From Luedemannella flava (GTDB taxonomy: Bacteria > Actinomycetota > Actinomycetes > Mycobacteriales > Micromonosporaceae), in contig NZ_BAAALT010000039.1 in NCBI RefSeq assembly GCF_039528515.1, positions 47,338-111,337 on the forward strand: a DNA stretch of 64,000 nucleotides. The letters are read 5' to 3'. Positions 8,294-17,329 of this stretch are shown piece by piece. Made by a program: the position numbers and the translations under genes. Within the stretch, counting starts at the first letter, position 1; the number at the start of each line of letters is the position of its first letter. The notes under the pieces were generated by a model. The model had not been told where the DNA came from, did no database searches, and saw only the letters and a program-made list of their open reading frames with translations.

Positions 8294-11200
8294 GTGACAC
8301 CCCACAAACTTCGGCGCGCCCTGCGCGTCAGTGCGGCGGCGGCGCTGGCCGCCGCCCTTATCGCGCCCGGGCTGGTTTCGCCAGCCTTCGCCGACGACCC
8401 GGTCGACCTGATCGTCAACGGCTCCTTCGATAGCGGCTCCGCGCCCTGGTACGCCTACGGCACCGCCGCCCCCGCGGCGGTCGTGGACGGCAGATACTGC
8501 GCCGACGTGGCCGGCGGACTGGCGAACCCCTGGGACGCCGGCATCGGCCAGAACGACCTCACCCTGGTCGCCGGCGGGTCGTACACCCTGAAGTTCACGG
8601 CCTCGTCGACCGCGGCCGCGTCCATCAAGGCGAACGTGCAGCTCGGCGTCGACCCGTACACGAGCGAGCTGAGCCAGACCGTGGCGCTCGGCGACAGCCA
8701 GACCTACACCTACACATTCACCGCGCTGAGCACCACGACGCAGGCGCAGGTCGCCTTCCAGCTCGGCGGGAACGCCGACCCGTACACCATCTGCCTCGAC
8801 GACGTGTCGCTCATGGGCCCGCCGCCCGGCAGCGGCGGCCCGACCGGCGCCGAGCAGCTCACCAACGGCGGCTTCGACGAGGGCGCCACGCCCTGGTGGT
8901 GGACCGCCAGCGCGCCGTCGGAGGTTGTCGACGGCCAGCTGTGCGCCACGATCGCCGACGCGACGGTCAACCCGTGGGACGCGATCATCGGCCAGAACGG
9001 CGTGAAGATCGTTGAGGGTACGACGTACCAGCTGTCCTTCTCCGCGAAGGCGAGCAAGGCCGTCACGATCCTCGCGAACGTCCAGCTGGCCGATTCGCCG
9101 TACACCCAGCAGCTGTCGCGGCCCACGCCGATCACGACGGAGCTGACCGACTTCACGTACACCTTCACCGCCGACACGACGTCGGAGGCGCAGCAGGTGG
9201 CGTTCCAGATCGGCGGCTCGGCCGGCGGCTGGACGCTGTGCCTGGACAACATCTCGCTCAAGGGCGGGGCCGCGCCGGAGGTCTACAAGCCGGACACCGG
9301 CCCGCGCGTGCGCGTCAACCAGGTCGGCTACCTGCCGGCGGGCCCGAAGCGGGCCACGCTCGTCACCGAGGCGACCGCCGCCCTGCCGTGGGAGCTGAAG
9401 AACTCGGCCGGCACCGTGGTCGCGTCCGGCAGCACCGTCCCGGCGGGCACCGACGCGTCGTCGAACCAGAACACGCACCGCATCGACTTCTCGTCGTACA
9501 AGAAGGTGGGTAGCGGCTACACGCTGGTCGCCGACGGGGAGACGAGCTTCGCGTTCGACATCTCCGGCGACATCTACACCAACCTGCGCTCGGACGCCCT
9601 GCAGTTCTTCTACATCCAGCGTTCCGGCATCGCGATCGACGGCTCGCTGGTGGGCGCCAAGTACGCCCGGGCGGCCGGCCACGTCGGCGTCGCCCCCAAC
9701 CAGGGCGACACGGACGTGCCGTGCCAGGCGGGCGTCTGCGACTACCGCCTGGACGTGAGCGGCGGCTGGTACGACGCCGGTGACCACGGCAAGTACGTCG
9801 TGAACGGCGGCATCGCCACCTACCAACTGCTCAGCGAGTTCGAGCGGTCCAAGACCGCGACGGACGTGCGGGCGGCCCGGGGCGACAGCACGCTGCGCCT
9901 GCCCGAGCGTGGCAACGGCATCCCGGACGTCCTCGACGAGGCGAAGTGGGAGCTGGACTTCCTGCTGCGCATGCAGGTCCCGGCCGGTCAGCCGTACGCC
10001 GGCATGGCCCACCACAAGATCCACGACGCGGCCTGGACCGGCCTGCCGCTCGACCCGGCGGCGGACCCGCAGCCGCGCGAGCTGCACCCGGTGTCGACCG
10101 CGGCCACGCTGAACCTCGCGGCCGTGGCGGCCCAGGCGGCCCGCCTGTTCGCCAACTACGACGCGGCGTTCGCGGCCGAGGCGCTCGCCGCCGCGAAGTC
10201 GGCCTACGCGGCCGCCAAGGCCAACCCTGACCGGTACGCCCTGGTCAGCGACGGCAACGGCGGTGGCGCGTACGACGACAGCAACGTCACCGACGAGTTC
10301 TACTGGGCGGCGGCCGAGCTGTTCATCACGACCGGCGACGCGGCCTACAAGGCCGACATCGACGCCTCGCCGCTGAAGACCGCCAACGTCTTCGACGCCG
10401 GTGGCTTCGGTTGGCAGGGCGTGGCGGCGCTGGGCCGGCTCGACCTGGCCACCGTGCCGAACCTGCTGCCGGCGGCCGACCGTGCCGCGGCGAAGGCGTC
10501 GGTCGTGGCGGCCGCGGACGCGTACCTGGCGACCCAGGCCGCCGAGTCCTACGGCCTGCCGTTCAACGCCCGGTACGTGTGGGGCTCGAACAGCGGCATC
10601 CTCAACAACATCGTGGTGATCGCCACCGCGTACGACCTGACCGGCGCGGCCAAGTACCGCGACGGCGTGATCGAGGGCGTCGACTACGTGTTCGGCCGCA
10701 ACGCGCTCAACCACTCGTACGTGACGAACTACGGCGAGGTGTCGCCGCAGAACCAGCACAGCCGCATGTTCGGGCACCAGGTGAACGCGGACCTGCCGAA
10801 CCCGCCCACGGGTTCGCTGGCCGGCGGCGCGAACGCCGACATCCAGGACCCGCTGGCGGCCAAGCTGCTGAAGAACTGCGTCGGCCAGTTCTGCTACATC
10901 GACGACATCCAGTCGTACGCCACGAACGAGGTGGCCATCAACTGGAACTCGACCCTGTCGTGGGTGGGCGGCTTCCTCGGCGACATCGGTGACGGCAAGG
11001 CGCCGGCCGCCGGCTCCTGCAAGGTCACCTACGAGAAGCAGGGCGACTGGGGCAAGGGCTTCATCTCCCAGATCACCATCAAGAACACCGGCACCAAGGC
11101 GATCAAGAACTGGCAGCTGACCTGGAACTTCACCGGCGGCCAGCAGATCGACAACCTGTGGAGCGCGTCCTACACCCAGTCCGGCGGCGGCGTCACGGCG

Positions 11201-11326
11201 AAGAACCTGTCGTGGAACGCCACCATCAACCCCGGCCAGTCGGTGACCTTCGGCTTCACGGGCACGACATCGAACGCCAACCCGTCCCCCGAGCTCTTCA
11301 AGCTCAACGGCGCGGCCTGCGCCTAA
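8294..11326 (+). CDS. Secreted modular endoglucanase: CBM4/9-CBM4/9-Ig-GH9-CBM2
   Basis: This exported cellulase of about 1010 residues would act on cellulose outside the cell. After a signal peptide ending VSPAFA come two CBM4/9-type modules (about residues 38-180 and 190-335), each beginning NGSFD or NGGFDEG. A CelD_N-type Ig domain follows (VRVNQVGYLPAGPKRATLV, about 337-430). The GH9 catalytic domain (about 430-900) has GGWYDAGDHGKY, containing the catalytic base, and TNEVAINWN, containing the acid. A C-terminal CBM2 starts at CKVTYEKQGDWG. I chose GTG 8294 because it places the basic signal-peptide N-region directly at the start. TTG 8258 in the same frame is the alternative, and neither has a clear ribosome site. 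Confidence 0.93.
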   Translation: MTPHKLRRALRVSAAAALAAALIAPGLVSPAFADDPVDLIVNGSFDSGSAPWYAYGTAAPAAVVDGRYCADVAGGLANPWDAGIGQNDLTLVAGGSYTLKFTASSTAAASIKANVQLGVDPYTSELSQTVALGDSQTYTYTFTALSTTTQAQVAFQLGGNADPYTICLDDVSLMGPPPGSGGPTGAEQLTNGGFDEGATPWWWTASAPSEVVDGQLCATIADATVNPWDAIIGQNGVKIVEGTTYQLSFSAKASKAVTILANVQLADSPYTQQLSRPTPITTELTDFTYTFTADTTSEAQQVAFQIGGSAGGWTLCLDNISLKGGAAPEVYKPDTGPRVRVNQVGYLPAGPKRATLVTEATAALPWELKNSAGTVVASGSTVPAGTDASSNQNTHRIDFSSYKKVGSGYTLVADGETSFAFDISGDIYTNLRSDALQFFYIQRSGIAIDGSLVGAKYARAAGHVGVAPNQGDTDVPCQAGVCDYRLDVSGGWYDAGDHGKYVVNGGIATYQLLSEFERSKTATDVRAARGDSTLRLPERGNGIPDVLDEAKWELDFLLRMQVPAGQPYAGMAHHKIHDAAWTGLPLDPAADPQPRELHPVSTAATLNLAAVAAQAARLFANYDAAFAAEALAAAKSAYAAAKANPDRYALVSDGNGGGAYDDSNVTDEFYWAAAELFITTGDAAYKADIDASPLKTANVFDAGGFGWQGVAALGRLDLATVPNLLPAADRAAAKASVVAAADAYLATQAAESYGLPFNARYVWGSNSGILNNIVVIATAYDLTGAAKYRDGVIEGVDYVFGRNALNHSYVTNYGEVSPQNQHSRMFGHQVNADLPNPPTGSLAGGANADIQDPLAAKLLKNCVGQFCYIDDIQSYATNEVAINWNSTLSWVGGFLGDIGDGKAPAAGSCKVTYEKQGDWGKGFISQITIKNTGTKAIKNWQLTWNFTGGQQIDNLWSASYTQSGGGVTAKNLSWNATINPGQSVTFGFTGTTSNANPSPELFKLNGAACA

Positions 11327-11335
11327 CCCCACCCC

Positions 11336-11368
11336 GAGGGCGCCGCACGCTCCGCGTGCAGCGCCCTC
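11336..11368 (+). terminator. Terminator after the GH9 cellulase
   Basis: The hairpin has arms GAGGGCGC (11336-11343) and GCGCCCTC (11361-11368), with an inner GCACG/CGTGC stem. It starts nine bases after the cellulase stop. No strong U run follows, as is common in GC-rich actinomycetes. Confidence 0.7.
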
Positions 11369-11510
11369 ACCCACCGCGCAACCGCGCCCACTCGACGTTT
11401 GGGCCGTTAGGCAGGGATTCCCGAGCGGAATAACCGGCCTGACGGTCCAGCGCCATCGGCGGGCGCGTCCCTGTGGACAGGCGACACCCATGTGGATGGC
11501 GCACGCCAGG

Positions 11511-11542
11511 CGGGGCGGCGCTGGTATGTCAGCGCCGCCCCG
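11511..11542 (-). terminator. Terminator after crtB
   Basis: A perfect 13-bp stem (11511-11523 with 11530-11542) has a six-base loop and lies about 85 bases beyond the crtB stop. The rest of the 11369-11626 gap between the convergent cellulase and crtB shows nothing I can name. A TGTGGACAG at 11472 resembles a DnaA box with one mismatch. Confidence 0.65.
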
Positions 11543-11626
11543 TCCCCGTACCCGTCCCCCCGTGGGTTGCCCCCGCGATGTCAGAGTCGCGCGGGTCGGG
11601 GACGGTTCCCGGATTTTCGAAGAAGT

Positions 11627-12517
11627 TCAGCCGAGTTCCGCGCGGTGGGCACGGACCGCGGACCGGTGCGCCTTCGCGAACAGACCCAGGCGGGTACGGA
11701 CGGGAACGGCGACCCGGCGGCGCAGGATCTGGAAGTCGGCGCGCTCGATCTCGCGCAGAATGCCGCCGTAGAGCGTGTGGGCCGTGCGCACGCACGGGCG
11801 TGAGGACGGGGCGAGCAGGTCGATGCCCGGCTCCGCCGCCGCGTAGTGGGCGCGGGCCCGGGCCACCTCGAAGGCGAGCAGGTCCCGCACGGCCGTCGAG
11901 GCGCGCGGGGCGGCCAGGTCGTCGCGGGTCACGCCGAACCGGGCCAGGTCCTCGGCCGGCAGGTAGACCCGCCCGCGCCCCAGGTCCTCGCCGACGTCGC
12001 GCAGGAAGTTCGTGAGCTGGAACGCGAAGCCGAGCTGCCGGGCCGGCTCCAGCGCGTCCGGGTCGAGCGGCTCCAGGATCGGCAGGGTCATCTCGCCGAT
12101 GACGGCCGCCGAACCCTCCATGTAGGACAGGGTGTCGTCGTAGGTGGCGTAGGACGAGACCGTCAGGTCCATCGTCATCGAGCGGAAGAACCGGGTGAAG
12201 ACGTCCCGGTCGATGTCGAAGGCGCGCACCGTGTGCACCACGGCCGGCAGCAGCGGGTCGTGGGCCGGGGAGCCGTCGAGCGCCGCGAAGAACCTGTCCG
12301 CGAACGCGGCCAGGGCGTCGCCGCGCTCGGCGACGGTCGCGGTCGAGGACAGGTCGTCGACGATCTCGTCGGCGTGGCGGGTCAGGCCGTACAGGGCGTG
12401 CACGTGGCGGCGCTTCCAGGCCGGCAGGAGCAGCGTGGCGAGGTAGAACGAGCGACCGTGGCGCGCGTTGAGGCGCCGGCAACGCTCGTACGCGGCGGTC
12501 AGGGTGGGGGATGCCAT
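11627..12517 (-). CDS. crtB: Phytoene synthase
   Basis: This enzyme of 296 residues condenses two geranylgeranyl diphosphates head-to-head to phytoene, the first committed carotenoid step. The two aspartate-rich motifs are RHADEIVDD (about residue 47) and NFLRDVGEDLGRGRVYLP (about residue 170). The ATG at 12517 lies two bases after the crtI stop. The alignment-conserved N-terminus (YERCRRLNARHGRSFY) supports this start. It is the last gene of the leftward crtE-Yc-Yd-I-B operon. Confidence 0.95.
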   Translation of the reverse strand: MASPTLTAAYERCRRLNARHGRSFYLATLLLPAWKRRHVHALYGLTRHADEIVDDLSSTATVAERGDALAAFADRFFAALDGSPAHDPLLPAVVHTVRAFDIDRDVFTRFFRSMTMDLTVSSYATYDDTLSYMEGSAAVIGEMTLPILEPLDPDALEPARQLGFAFQLTNFLRDVGEDLGRGRVYLPAEDLARFGVTRDDLAAPRASTAVRDLLAFEVARARAHYAAAEPGIDLLAPSSRPCVRTAHTLYGGILREIERADFQILRRRVAVPVRTRLGLFAKAHRSAVRAHRAELG

Positions 12518-12519
12518 GG

Positions 12520-13986
12520 CTACGCCTTCCGGACGCGTTCGGCCGCGAGGCGGCCGGAGATCAGGACCGTGGGCACCCCGACGCCCGGGTGCGTGGCGGC
12601 GCCGGCGAAGAACACGTTGGACAGCCCGCGCGCCCGGTTGGCGGGGCGGAACGGGCCCGTCTGGGCGAACGTGTGCGCGAGCGAGAACGGCGTACCCATG
12701 GGCAGGTCCAACGCCGCCCAGTCGACCGGGGTGACCGTACGCACGACCTCGGCCGACCCGCGCAGGCCGGCGTAGCCGCGCCGCGCCAGCTCCGCCCAGG
12801 TCGCCTCGACGAGCCGGTCGCCGTCGGCGGCCCAGTCGAACCGCCCGCCCAGGTGCGGCGCGGGCACGAGCACGTAGTAGCTGTGCCGCCCGGCCGGCGC
12901 CAGCGCCGGGTCGGTGACCGAGGGCCGGCACACGAGCAGCGACGGGTCGGACTGCGGCACGCCGTCGCGCACCAGCTCGTCGAACGTCGCGCGCCACGCG
13001 TCCCCGAAGTGGATGTTGTGATGGGCGTCGGACGGGGCGGCGAAGTCGGCGCCGACGTGCAGGAGCAGGCACGACGGCGAGTACCGGGCGCGGGCCAGCC
13101 GGCGCGGCGCCGGCGCGTCGGGCAGCAGCTCCCGGTAGGCGACGCCCAGGTCCGCGTTGACGACCAGGGCGTCGGCCTCGATCCGCGTCCCGTCCTCGAC
13201 GATCACGGCCGTCGCCCGCCCGCCGCGCGTCTCGATCCGCGTCACCGCGGCGCCGTAGGAGAACTCCACCCCGTGCTTGCCCGCGGCCCCGGCGAGCGCC
13301 CGGGCCAGCGCGTGCATGCCGCCGCGCGGGAACCACACGCCCGCCACGGTGTCCATGTAGCTGATCACCCCGTACAGGGCGAGGGCCTCGTGCGGGGCCA
13401 TGCCCGCGTACAACGTCTGAAATGAGAAGACCTTCTGAGTACGGGGATCCCGCAGGTACTTCGCGACGCGGCCGGACAGGCGGCGCAGCCCGCCGAGCGC
13501 GACGAGCCGGGCCAGGTCCGGCCCGACCAGCCCCACCGGCGAGTCGATGTTCCGGTCGATGAACGACCGGAACTCCACCTCGTAGAGCCTGGTCAGCCAG
13601 CGCGCGAGGTCCCGGTAGCCGGCCGCCTCGCGCGGCCCCGCTAACGCCGACACCTCCGCCGCCATCGCCTCCGGGTCGGTGCGCACGTCGAGGGTCGACC
13701 CGTCGGCGAAGTGCGCCCGGTACGCGGGGTCGAGCGGCACCAGGTCGAGCCAGTCGTCGAGTTCCTCGCCGACCGCGCCGAGCGTCGACGCGATCACGTC
13801 CGGCATGGTCAGCACGGTCGGCCCGGTGTCGAACGTGTACCCGTCGACCCGCAGCTGCCCGGCCCGCCCGCCCGGCGCGTCGGCCCGCTCGACGACGTGT
13901 ACCCGCCGGCCGTCCCCCGCGAGGTGCAGCGCCGCCGCGAGGCCGCCGAGCCCCGCGCCCACGACGACGACCGGCCGCTCACGCAT
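12520..13986 (-). CDS. crtI: Phytoene desaturase
   Basis: This FAD-dependent carotenoid desaturase has 488 residues. The N-terminal dinucleotide-binding motif is VVVGAGLGGLAAALHL, followed by ERADAPGGRAGQL and FDTGPTVLTMPDV. The C-terminal flavin motif includes HPGVGVPTVLISG. It converts phytoene towards lycopene at the membrane. Its start overlaps the crtYd stop by eight bases, which indicates translational coupling. A second CrtI-family enzyme is encoded at the far end of the cluster, so the desaturation steps are probably divided between the two. Confidence 0.95.
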   Translation of the reverse strand: MRERPVVVVGAGLGGLAAALHLAGDGRRVHVVERADAPGGRAGQLRVDGYTFDTGPTVLTMPDVIASTLGAVGEELDDWLDLVPLDPAYRAHFADGSTLDVRTDPEAMAAEVSALAGPREAAGYRDLARWLTRLYEVEFRSFIDRNIDSPVGLVGPDLARLVALGGLRRLSGRVAKYLRDPRTQKVFSFQTLYAGMAPHEALALYGVISYMDTVAGVWFPRGGMHALARALAGAAGKHGVEFSYGAAVTRIETRGGRATAVIVEDGTRIEADALVVNADLGVAYRELLPDAPAPRRLARARYSPSCLLLHVGADFAAPSDAHHNIHFGDAWRATFDELVRDGVPQSDPSLLVCRPSVTDPALAPAGRHSYYVLVPAPHLGGRFDWAADGDRLVEATWAELARRGYAGLRGSAEVVRTVTPVDWAALDLPMGTPFSLAHTFAQTGPFRPANRARGLSNVFFAGAATHPGVGVPTVLISGRLAAERVRKA

Positions 13987-14365
13987 CGGCCGGCACCTTC
14001 CCCCGCCGCAACCACCGCGCCGCCCGCCGCCACATCTCGGCGTCGAGCGCGAGCGCCATCCCGTTGACCAGCAACAAGGTTGTGACCAGGAAGAACACCG
14101 CCTCCTCGACGGGCAGCCCGAGTGGCCGCAGCCCCAACGTCCAGTCCGGATTGATCCACCACGTGCCGGACGCGATCGCGACGCGGTCGACGATCCACAG
14201 GTAGGCCACGGGGAGGACGGCGATCCGCCACCGCGCCGCGCGGTGCGCCACGAGGCGGTCGGCCCCGACGAACGACTGCAGGGCGAGCAGCGGGGCGAAC
14301 CAGCCCACGATGGCGGTCAGGTAGAACCCGTGCGCCCACAGCGGATGCAGCACCCACGCGGCCAC
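13979..14365 (-). CDS. crtYd: Lycopene cyclase subunit CrtYd (C-terminal-type domain)
   Basis: This hydrophobic protein of 128 residues has about three membrane helices and the lycopene cyclase domain motif LGLPVEEAVFFLVTTLL. In many actinomycetes the cyclase is split into two small subunits, CrtYc and CrtYd, which act together to form beta or epsilon rings on lycopene. GTG 14365 lies 12 bases after the crtYc stop. The 3' end overlaps crtI by eight bases. Confidence 0.88.
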   Translation of the reverse strand: MAAWVLHPLWAHGFYLTAIVGWFAPLLALQSFVGADRLVAHRAARWRIAVLPVAYLWIVDRVAIASGTWWINPDWTLGLRPLGLPVEEAVFFLVTTLLLVNGMALALDAEMWRRAARWLRRGKVPADA

Positions 14366-14377
14366 CGCCGCCGCGGC

Positions 14378-14749
14378 CTACGCGCCGCCCGCGGCCCACC
14401 GCGCGGCGGGGCCGGTGGCGGGCGGCGCGGTCCGCGGGTGGTCGGCCAGGATGCGGATCGCCAGCAGGCCCACGATCAGGCTCTGCCCCACCATGAACAG
14501 GTACTCCTCCGTGGGCACGCCCAGCGCCGTCCCCGTCACGTCGCCGTGGCGCCACACGTCGTGGGTGATGAGGTACGCGTCCCACGGCGTCGTCCACGCG
14601 ACGGCCAGCGCGGTGTAGGCGGCGAGCGCGCCGAACGCCCGCCGGGCGAGCCGGCGCCGCCGCAGTCGGGCCCGGGCGTGCCACACCAGGAACGCCACGA
14701 GGGCGAGCGGGATCAGCAGGAAGCGCTGGAGGAACTCCGCGTACGTCAT
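14378..14749 (-). CDS. crtYc: Lycopene cyclase subunit CrtYc (N-terminal-type domain)
   Basis: This protein of 123 residues has about three membrane helices and the family motif LGVPTEEYLFMVGQSL, the partner of the PVEE motif in CrtYd. The ATG shares one base with the crtE stop (TGATG). The hydrophobic start MTYAEFLQRFLLIPLALV fits known subunits. The pair would form the heterodimeric cyclase of this operon. Confidence 0.88.
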   Translation of the reverse strand: MTYAEFLQRFLLIPLALVAFLVWHARARLRRRRLARRAFGALAAYTALAVAWTTPWDAYLITHDVWRHGDVTGTALGVPTEEYLFMVGQSLIVGLLAIRILADHPRTAPPATGPAARWAAGGA

Positions 14750-15756
14750 CAGGCGACGCGTCGGGTCAGGTAGTCGGCCAGGGCGGTCAGGTCCGCGCGG
14801 ACACCGGGTGTCATGGGCACGGTGGAGAGTGTGGCGCGCGCGTCGCGTACCAGGGCATGGGCCTCGGCCTCCGCGCCGTCGCGGCCGCCGGCGGCCGCGA
14901 CCAGGTCGGCGGCCGCGCGCAAGTCGTCCTCGCCCCGGGCGGGGCGGGTGAGCAGCGCGCGCAGCGCCGCTGCCTGCGGCGTGCCCGCGTCGAGCGCGAG
15001 CAGCACCGGCAGGGTCCACTTGCCCTCGCGCAGGTCGGAGCGGGCGGGCTTGCCGGTGTCCGCCGGGCTGCCCCACACCCCCAGCAGGTCGTCGACGGCC
15101 TGGAACGCGCACCCGAGCTGGGTGCCCGCGCGGCTCAGCGCGGCGGTCCGGCTGGCCGGGGCGCCGGCCAGCACCGGGCCGATCGACAGGGCGCAGGCGA
15201 GCAGCGACCCGGTCTTCCCGGCCGCCATCACCCGGTAGCCGGCCAGGTCGCGCGGGCCGTCCAGGTCGGCGGACTGGCCCGCGACCAGCGCCATCGCGGT
15301 GCGGGTGAGCAGCCGGGCCGCGTCGGGCGCGCCGCGCGTGGCCGTGTCCTGCACCAGCTCGACCGCGCGGACGAGCAGCGCGTCGCCGGCCAGCATGGCC
15401 GGCCCGACACCGAACGCGCGCCACGCGGTGGGCCGGTGCCGGCGGGTCCCGTCGCCGTCCATGATGTCGTCGTGCAGCAGCGTGAAGTTGTGCATCAGCT
15501 CCACGGCCGCCGCGCCGGCCGCCGCCGTCGCGTCGTCCGCGCCGACGATCTCGGCGCCGAGGACGGCCAGGGCCGCGCGCACCCGCTTGCCGCCCTCGCC
15601 CGGCACCGGCGTGCCGTCCGCGTCGGTCCACCCCAGGTGGTACTCGACGATGCGGCGCACCGTGTCCGGCAGGTCGGCGACCGCGGCGCGCAGCGCCGGG
15701 TCCACAATCTGCCGGGCGCGCGCCAGAACCCTGGGCGCCGTCATTTCATCAAGCAT
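14749..15756 (-). CDS. crtE: Geranylgeranyl diphosphate synthase
   Basis: This polyprenyl synthetase of 335 residues supplies C20 diphosphate for CrtB. The first aspartate-rich motif is LLHDDIMDGD. The second is FQAVDDLLGVWG, the actinobacterial DDxxG variant. GKPARSDLREGKWTLPV follows. I chose ATG 15756 because GGAGG lies four bases upstream; an ATG four codons later is the alternative. It is the first gene of the leftward carotenoid operon, divergent from the crtA-like gene. Confidence 0.93.
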   Translation of the reverse strand: MLDEMTAPRVLARARQIVDPALRAAVADLPDTVRRIVEYHLGWTDADGTPVPGEGGKRVRAALAVLGAEIVGADDATAAAGAAAVELMHNFTLLHDDIMDGDGTRRHRPTAWRAFGVGPAMLAGDALLVRAVELVQDTATRGAPDAARLLTRTAMALVAGQSADLDGPRDLAGYRVMAAGKTGSLLACALSIGPVLAGAPASRTAALSRAGTQLGCAFQAVDDLLGVWGSPADTGKPARSDLREGKWTLPVLLALDAGTPQAAALRALLTRPARGEDDLRAAADLVAAAGGRDGAEAEAHALVRDARATLSTVPMTPGVRADLTALADYLTRRVA

Positions 15757-15878
15757 GCCGCCTCCGCTCTCGAGGCGTGATTCGTCGCCGTCGGCGTCGC
15801 GGATGGGTGGGCGCGGCAAGAATCTCTTTGCGCCCTTCTGGCTGGTCACGGCCCCGTTCTGTGCCTCACCATAGCGTG
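15757..15878. promoter_or_regulatory. Divergent promoter region of the two carotenoid operons
   Basis: These 122 bases separate crtE and the crtA-like gene, so both operon promoters must lie here or inside the first codons. I see the GGAGG site of crtE (complement of 15761-15765) and an AT-richer patch at 15815-15830. I see no clear operator dyad. Confidence 0.5.
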
Positions 15879-16565
15879 GTGTCGCATGTGACCCTGCACG
15901 TCTGGCGGGTGCCGCCGGCGCGCCTGGGCGCCCTGCTGTGGCGGGTCGCCCGCGATCGGGGCCGGCTGCGCGCGCTGCCGGGCGCGCGGTTCGCGAAGGT
16001 CCTGGGCACCGGGCGCGGCTTCACCCCGGGCGCCGTGGACGCGACGCGGTGGGCGGTCCTGACCGCGTGGCGCTCCCGGTCCGACGCGGCCGGTTTCGAG
16101 CTGGGTACGGTCGCCCGCGCGTGGCGCCGGATCGCGGTCGCCGAATGCCGCCTGGACCTGGCGCCGCTCGCCAGCCGGGGCACCTGGGCCGGCCAGCAAC
16201 CCTTCGAGCCGGACGGCCCTGCGGCCATCGGCGGCGCGGTCGTGGCGGTGACGCGGGCGCGGTTGCGGCCCGTCCGGGCGGTGCGGTTCTGGCGGGCGGT
16301 CCGGCCGGTCGCGGGCGCTGTGGCGGGCGCCGACGGGCTGCTCGCCACGTTCGGGATCGGCGAGGCGCCGCTGGGCTGGCAGGGCACGGTCAGCGTGTGG
16401 CGCGACGCGGCCGCGTTGCGGGAGTTCGCCTACCGGGGCGAGGCGCACGCGCGGGTGGTCGCCGCGACGCCCGCGCAACGCTGGTACGCCGAGGAGCTGT
16501 TCGCCCGGTTCGCGCTGGTCGAGGTGGCCGGCGACCGGTCGCTGATCGGCTGGGCCGGCCCGTGA
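15879..16565 (+). CDS. CrtA-like (spheroidene monooxygenase family) protein
   Basis: This protein of about 228 residues resembles the spheroidene monooxygenase family. Supporting stretches are HVWRVPPARLGALLWRVARD, FAKVLGTGRGFTPGAVDATRWAVL and a C-terminal QRWYAEELFARFALVEVAG. In purple bacteria CrtA puts keto groups on the acyclic end of carotenoids. Its position heading the rightward carotenoid operon supports a tailoring role. Several GTG codons (15876, 15879, 15888) could be the start. The next gene overlaps by four bases (GTGA). Confidence 0.75.
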   Translation: MSHVTLHVWRVPPARLGALLWRVARDRGRLRALPGARFAKVLGTGRGFTPGAVDATRWAVLTAWRSRSDAAGFELGTVARAWRRIAVAECRLDLAPLASRGTWAGQQPFEPDGPAAIGGAVVAVTRARLRPVRAVRFWRAVRPVAGAVAGADGLLATFGIGEAPLGWQGTVSVWRDAAALREFAYRGEAHARVVAATPAQRWYAEELFARFALVEVAGDRSLIGWAGP

Positions 16566-17329
16566 GGGCGGTCTGGGCGCTGCTCGCCGCGCTGGTGGCC
16601 GCGCAGATCCTCTACCCGCTGACCGGCGGCGGCCCGCGCGCGGCGCTCGTCGTGGCGACGGTGCTGCTCGGCTTCGGCGCGAGCCTGTGCCACGCGGCGG
16701 TCACCCGTGGCGTCCGGGTCGCGCTGGCGTTGTGCGCCGTCGCGGTGGCCGGCCTCGGCGTCGAGGTGCTGGGCGTCCACACCGGGTTCCCGTTCGGCGC
16801 GTACGCCTACGCCGACACGCTGGGTCCGCGCGCGGCTGGCGTGCCGATGGTCATCGGGCTCGCGTGGGCGTGGATGGCGTGGCCGGCGTGGCTCGCGGCG
16901 GCGCGCGTCCTCCCGTCGGCGCGCGGGCCGGCGCGGGTGGCCGTGGCGGGCGTCGCGCTCGCCACGTGGGACCTGTTCCTGGACCCGCAGATGATCGCCG
17001 CCGGCCACTGGCGCTGGGCCGACCCGCACCCGGCGCTCCCCGGCGTCCCCGGCGTCCCCCTCGGCAACTACGCGGGCTGGCTCCTGGTGGCGGCGCTCGT
17101 CGCGACGCTGCTGTGGGTCGCCGTCCCGCCGCCGGACCGCGCCCCGTGTGCGGCTGACGCCCCGATGCACGCCCTGTACCTGTGGACCTACGCCTCGTCG
17201 GTCCTGGCGCACGCGGCGTTCCTCTCGTTGCCGGCCTCCGCCGCGTGGGGCGCCCTGGGCATGGGTCTCGTGGCCGTACCGCTGGCGGTCCGCCTGTGGC
17301 GCGCGCCGGTCCCCGCGGAGGCGACGTGA
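16562..17329 (+). CDS. cruF: CruF-like carotenoid 1',2'-hydratase (DUF422)
   Basis: This polytopic membrane protein of 255 residues has about seven helices. The family signatures are LGVHTGFPFGAYAYAD, AGVPMVIGLAWAWMAWP, and DLFLDPQMIAAGHWRW with the following GVPLGNYAGWLL. CruF-type enzymes hydrate the psi end group at C1' of acyclic or monocyclic carotenoids. The GTG start overlaps the upstream stop and the end overlaps the glycosyltransferase start, which fits one polycistronic unit. Confidence 0.88.
   Translation: MRAVWALLAALVAAQILYPLTGGGPRAALVVATVLLGFGASLCHAAVTRGVRVALALCAVAVAGLGVEVLGVHTGFPFGAYAYADTLGPRAAGVPMVIGLAWAWMAWPAWLAAARVLPSARGPARVAVAGVALATWDLFLDPQMIAAGHWRWADPHPALPGVPGVPLGNYAGWLLVAALVATLLWVAVPPPDRAPCAADAPMHALYLWTYASSVLAHAAFLSLPASAAWGALGMGLVAVPLAVRLWRAPVPAEAT

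Noticed and set aside
8054..11491. Very long reading frame opposite the GH9 cellulase
   Set aside because: It is a shadow frame of GC-rich coding DNA, with Arg/Gly/Val-rich nonsense composition, and the plus-strand gene is certain.
11465..11500. DnaA boxes after the cellulase gene
   Set aside because: TGTGGACAG and TGTGGATGG are one and several mismatches from the consensus and stand alone in GC-rich DNA.
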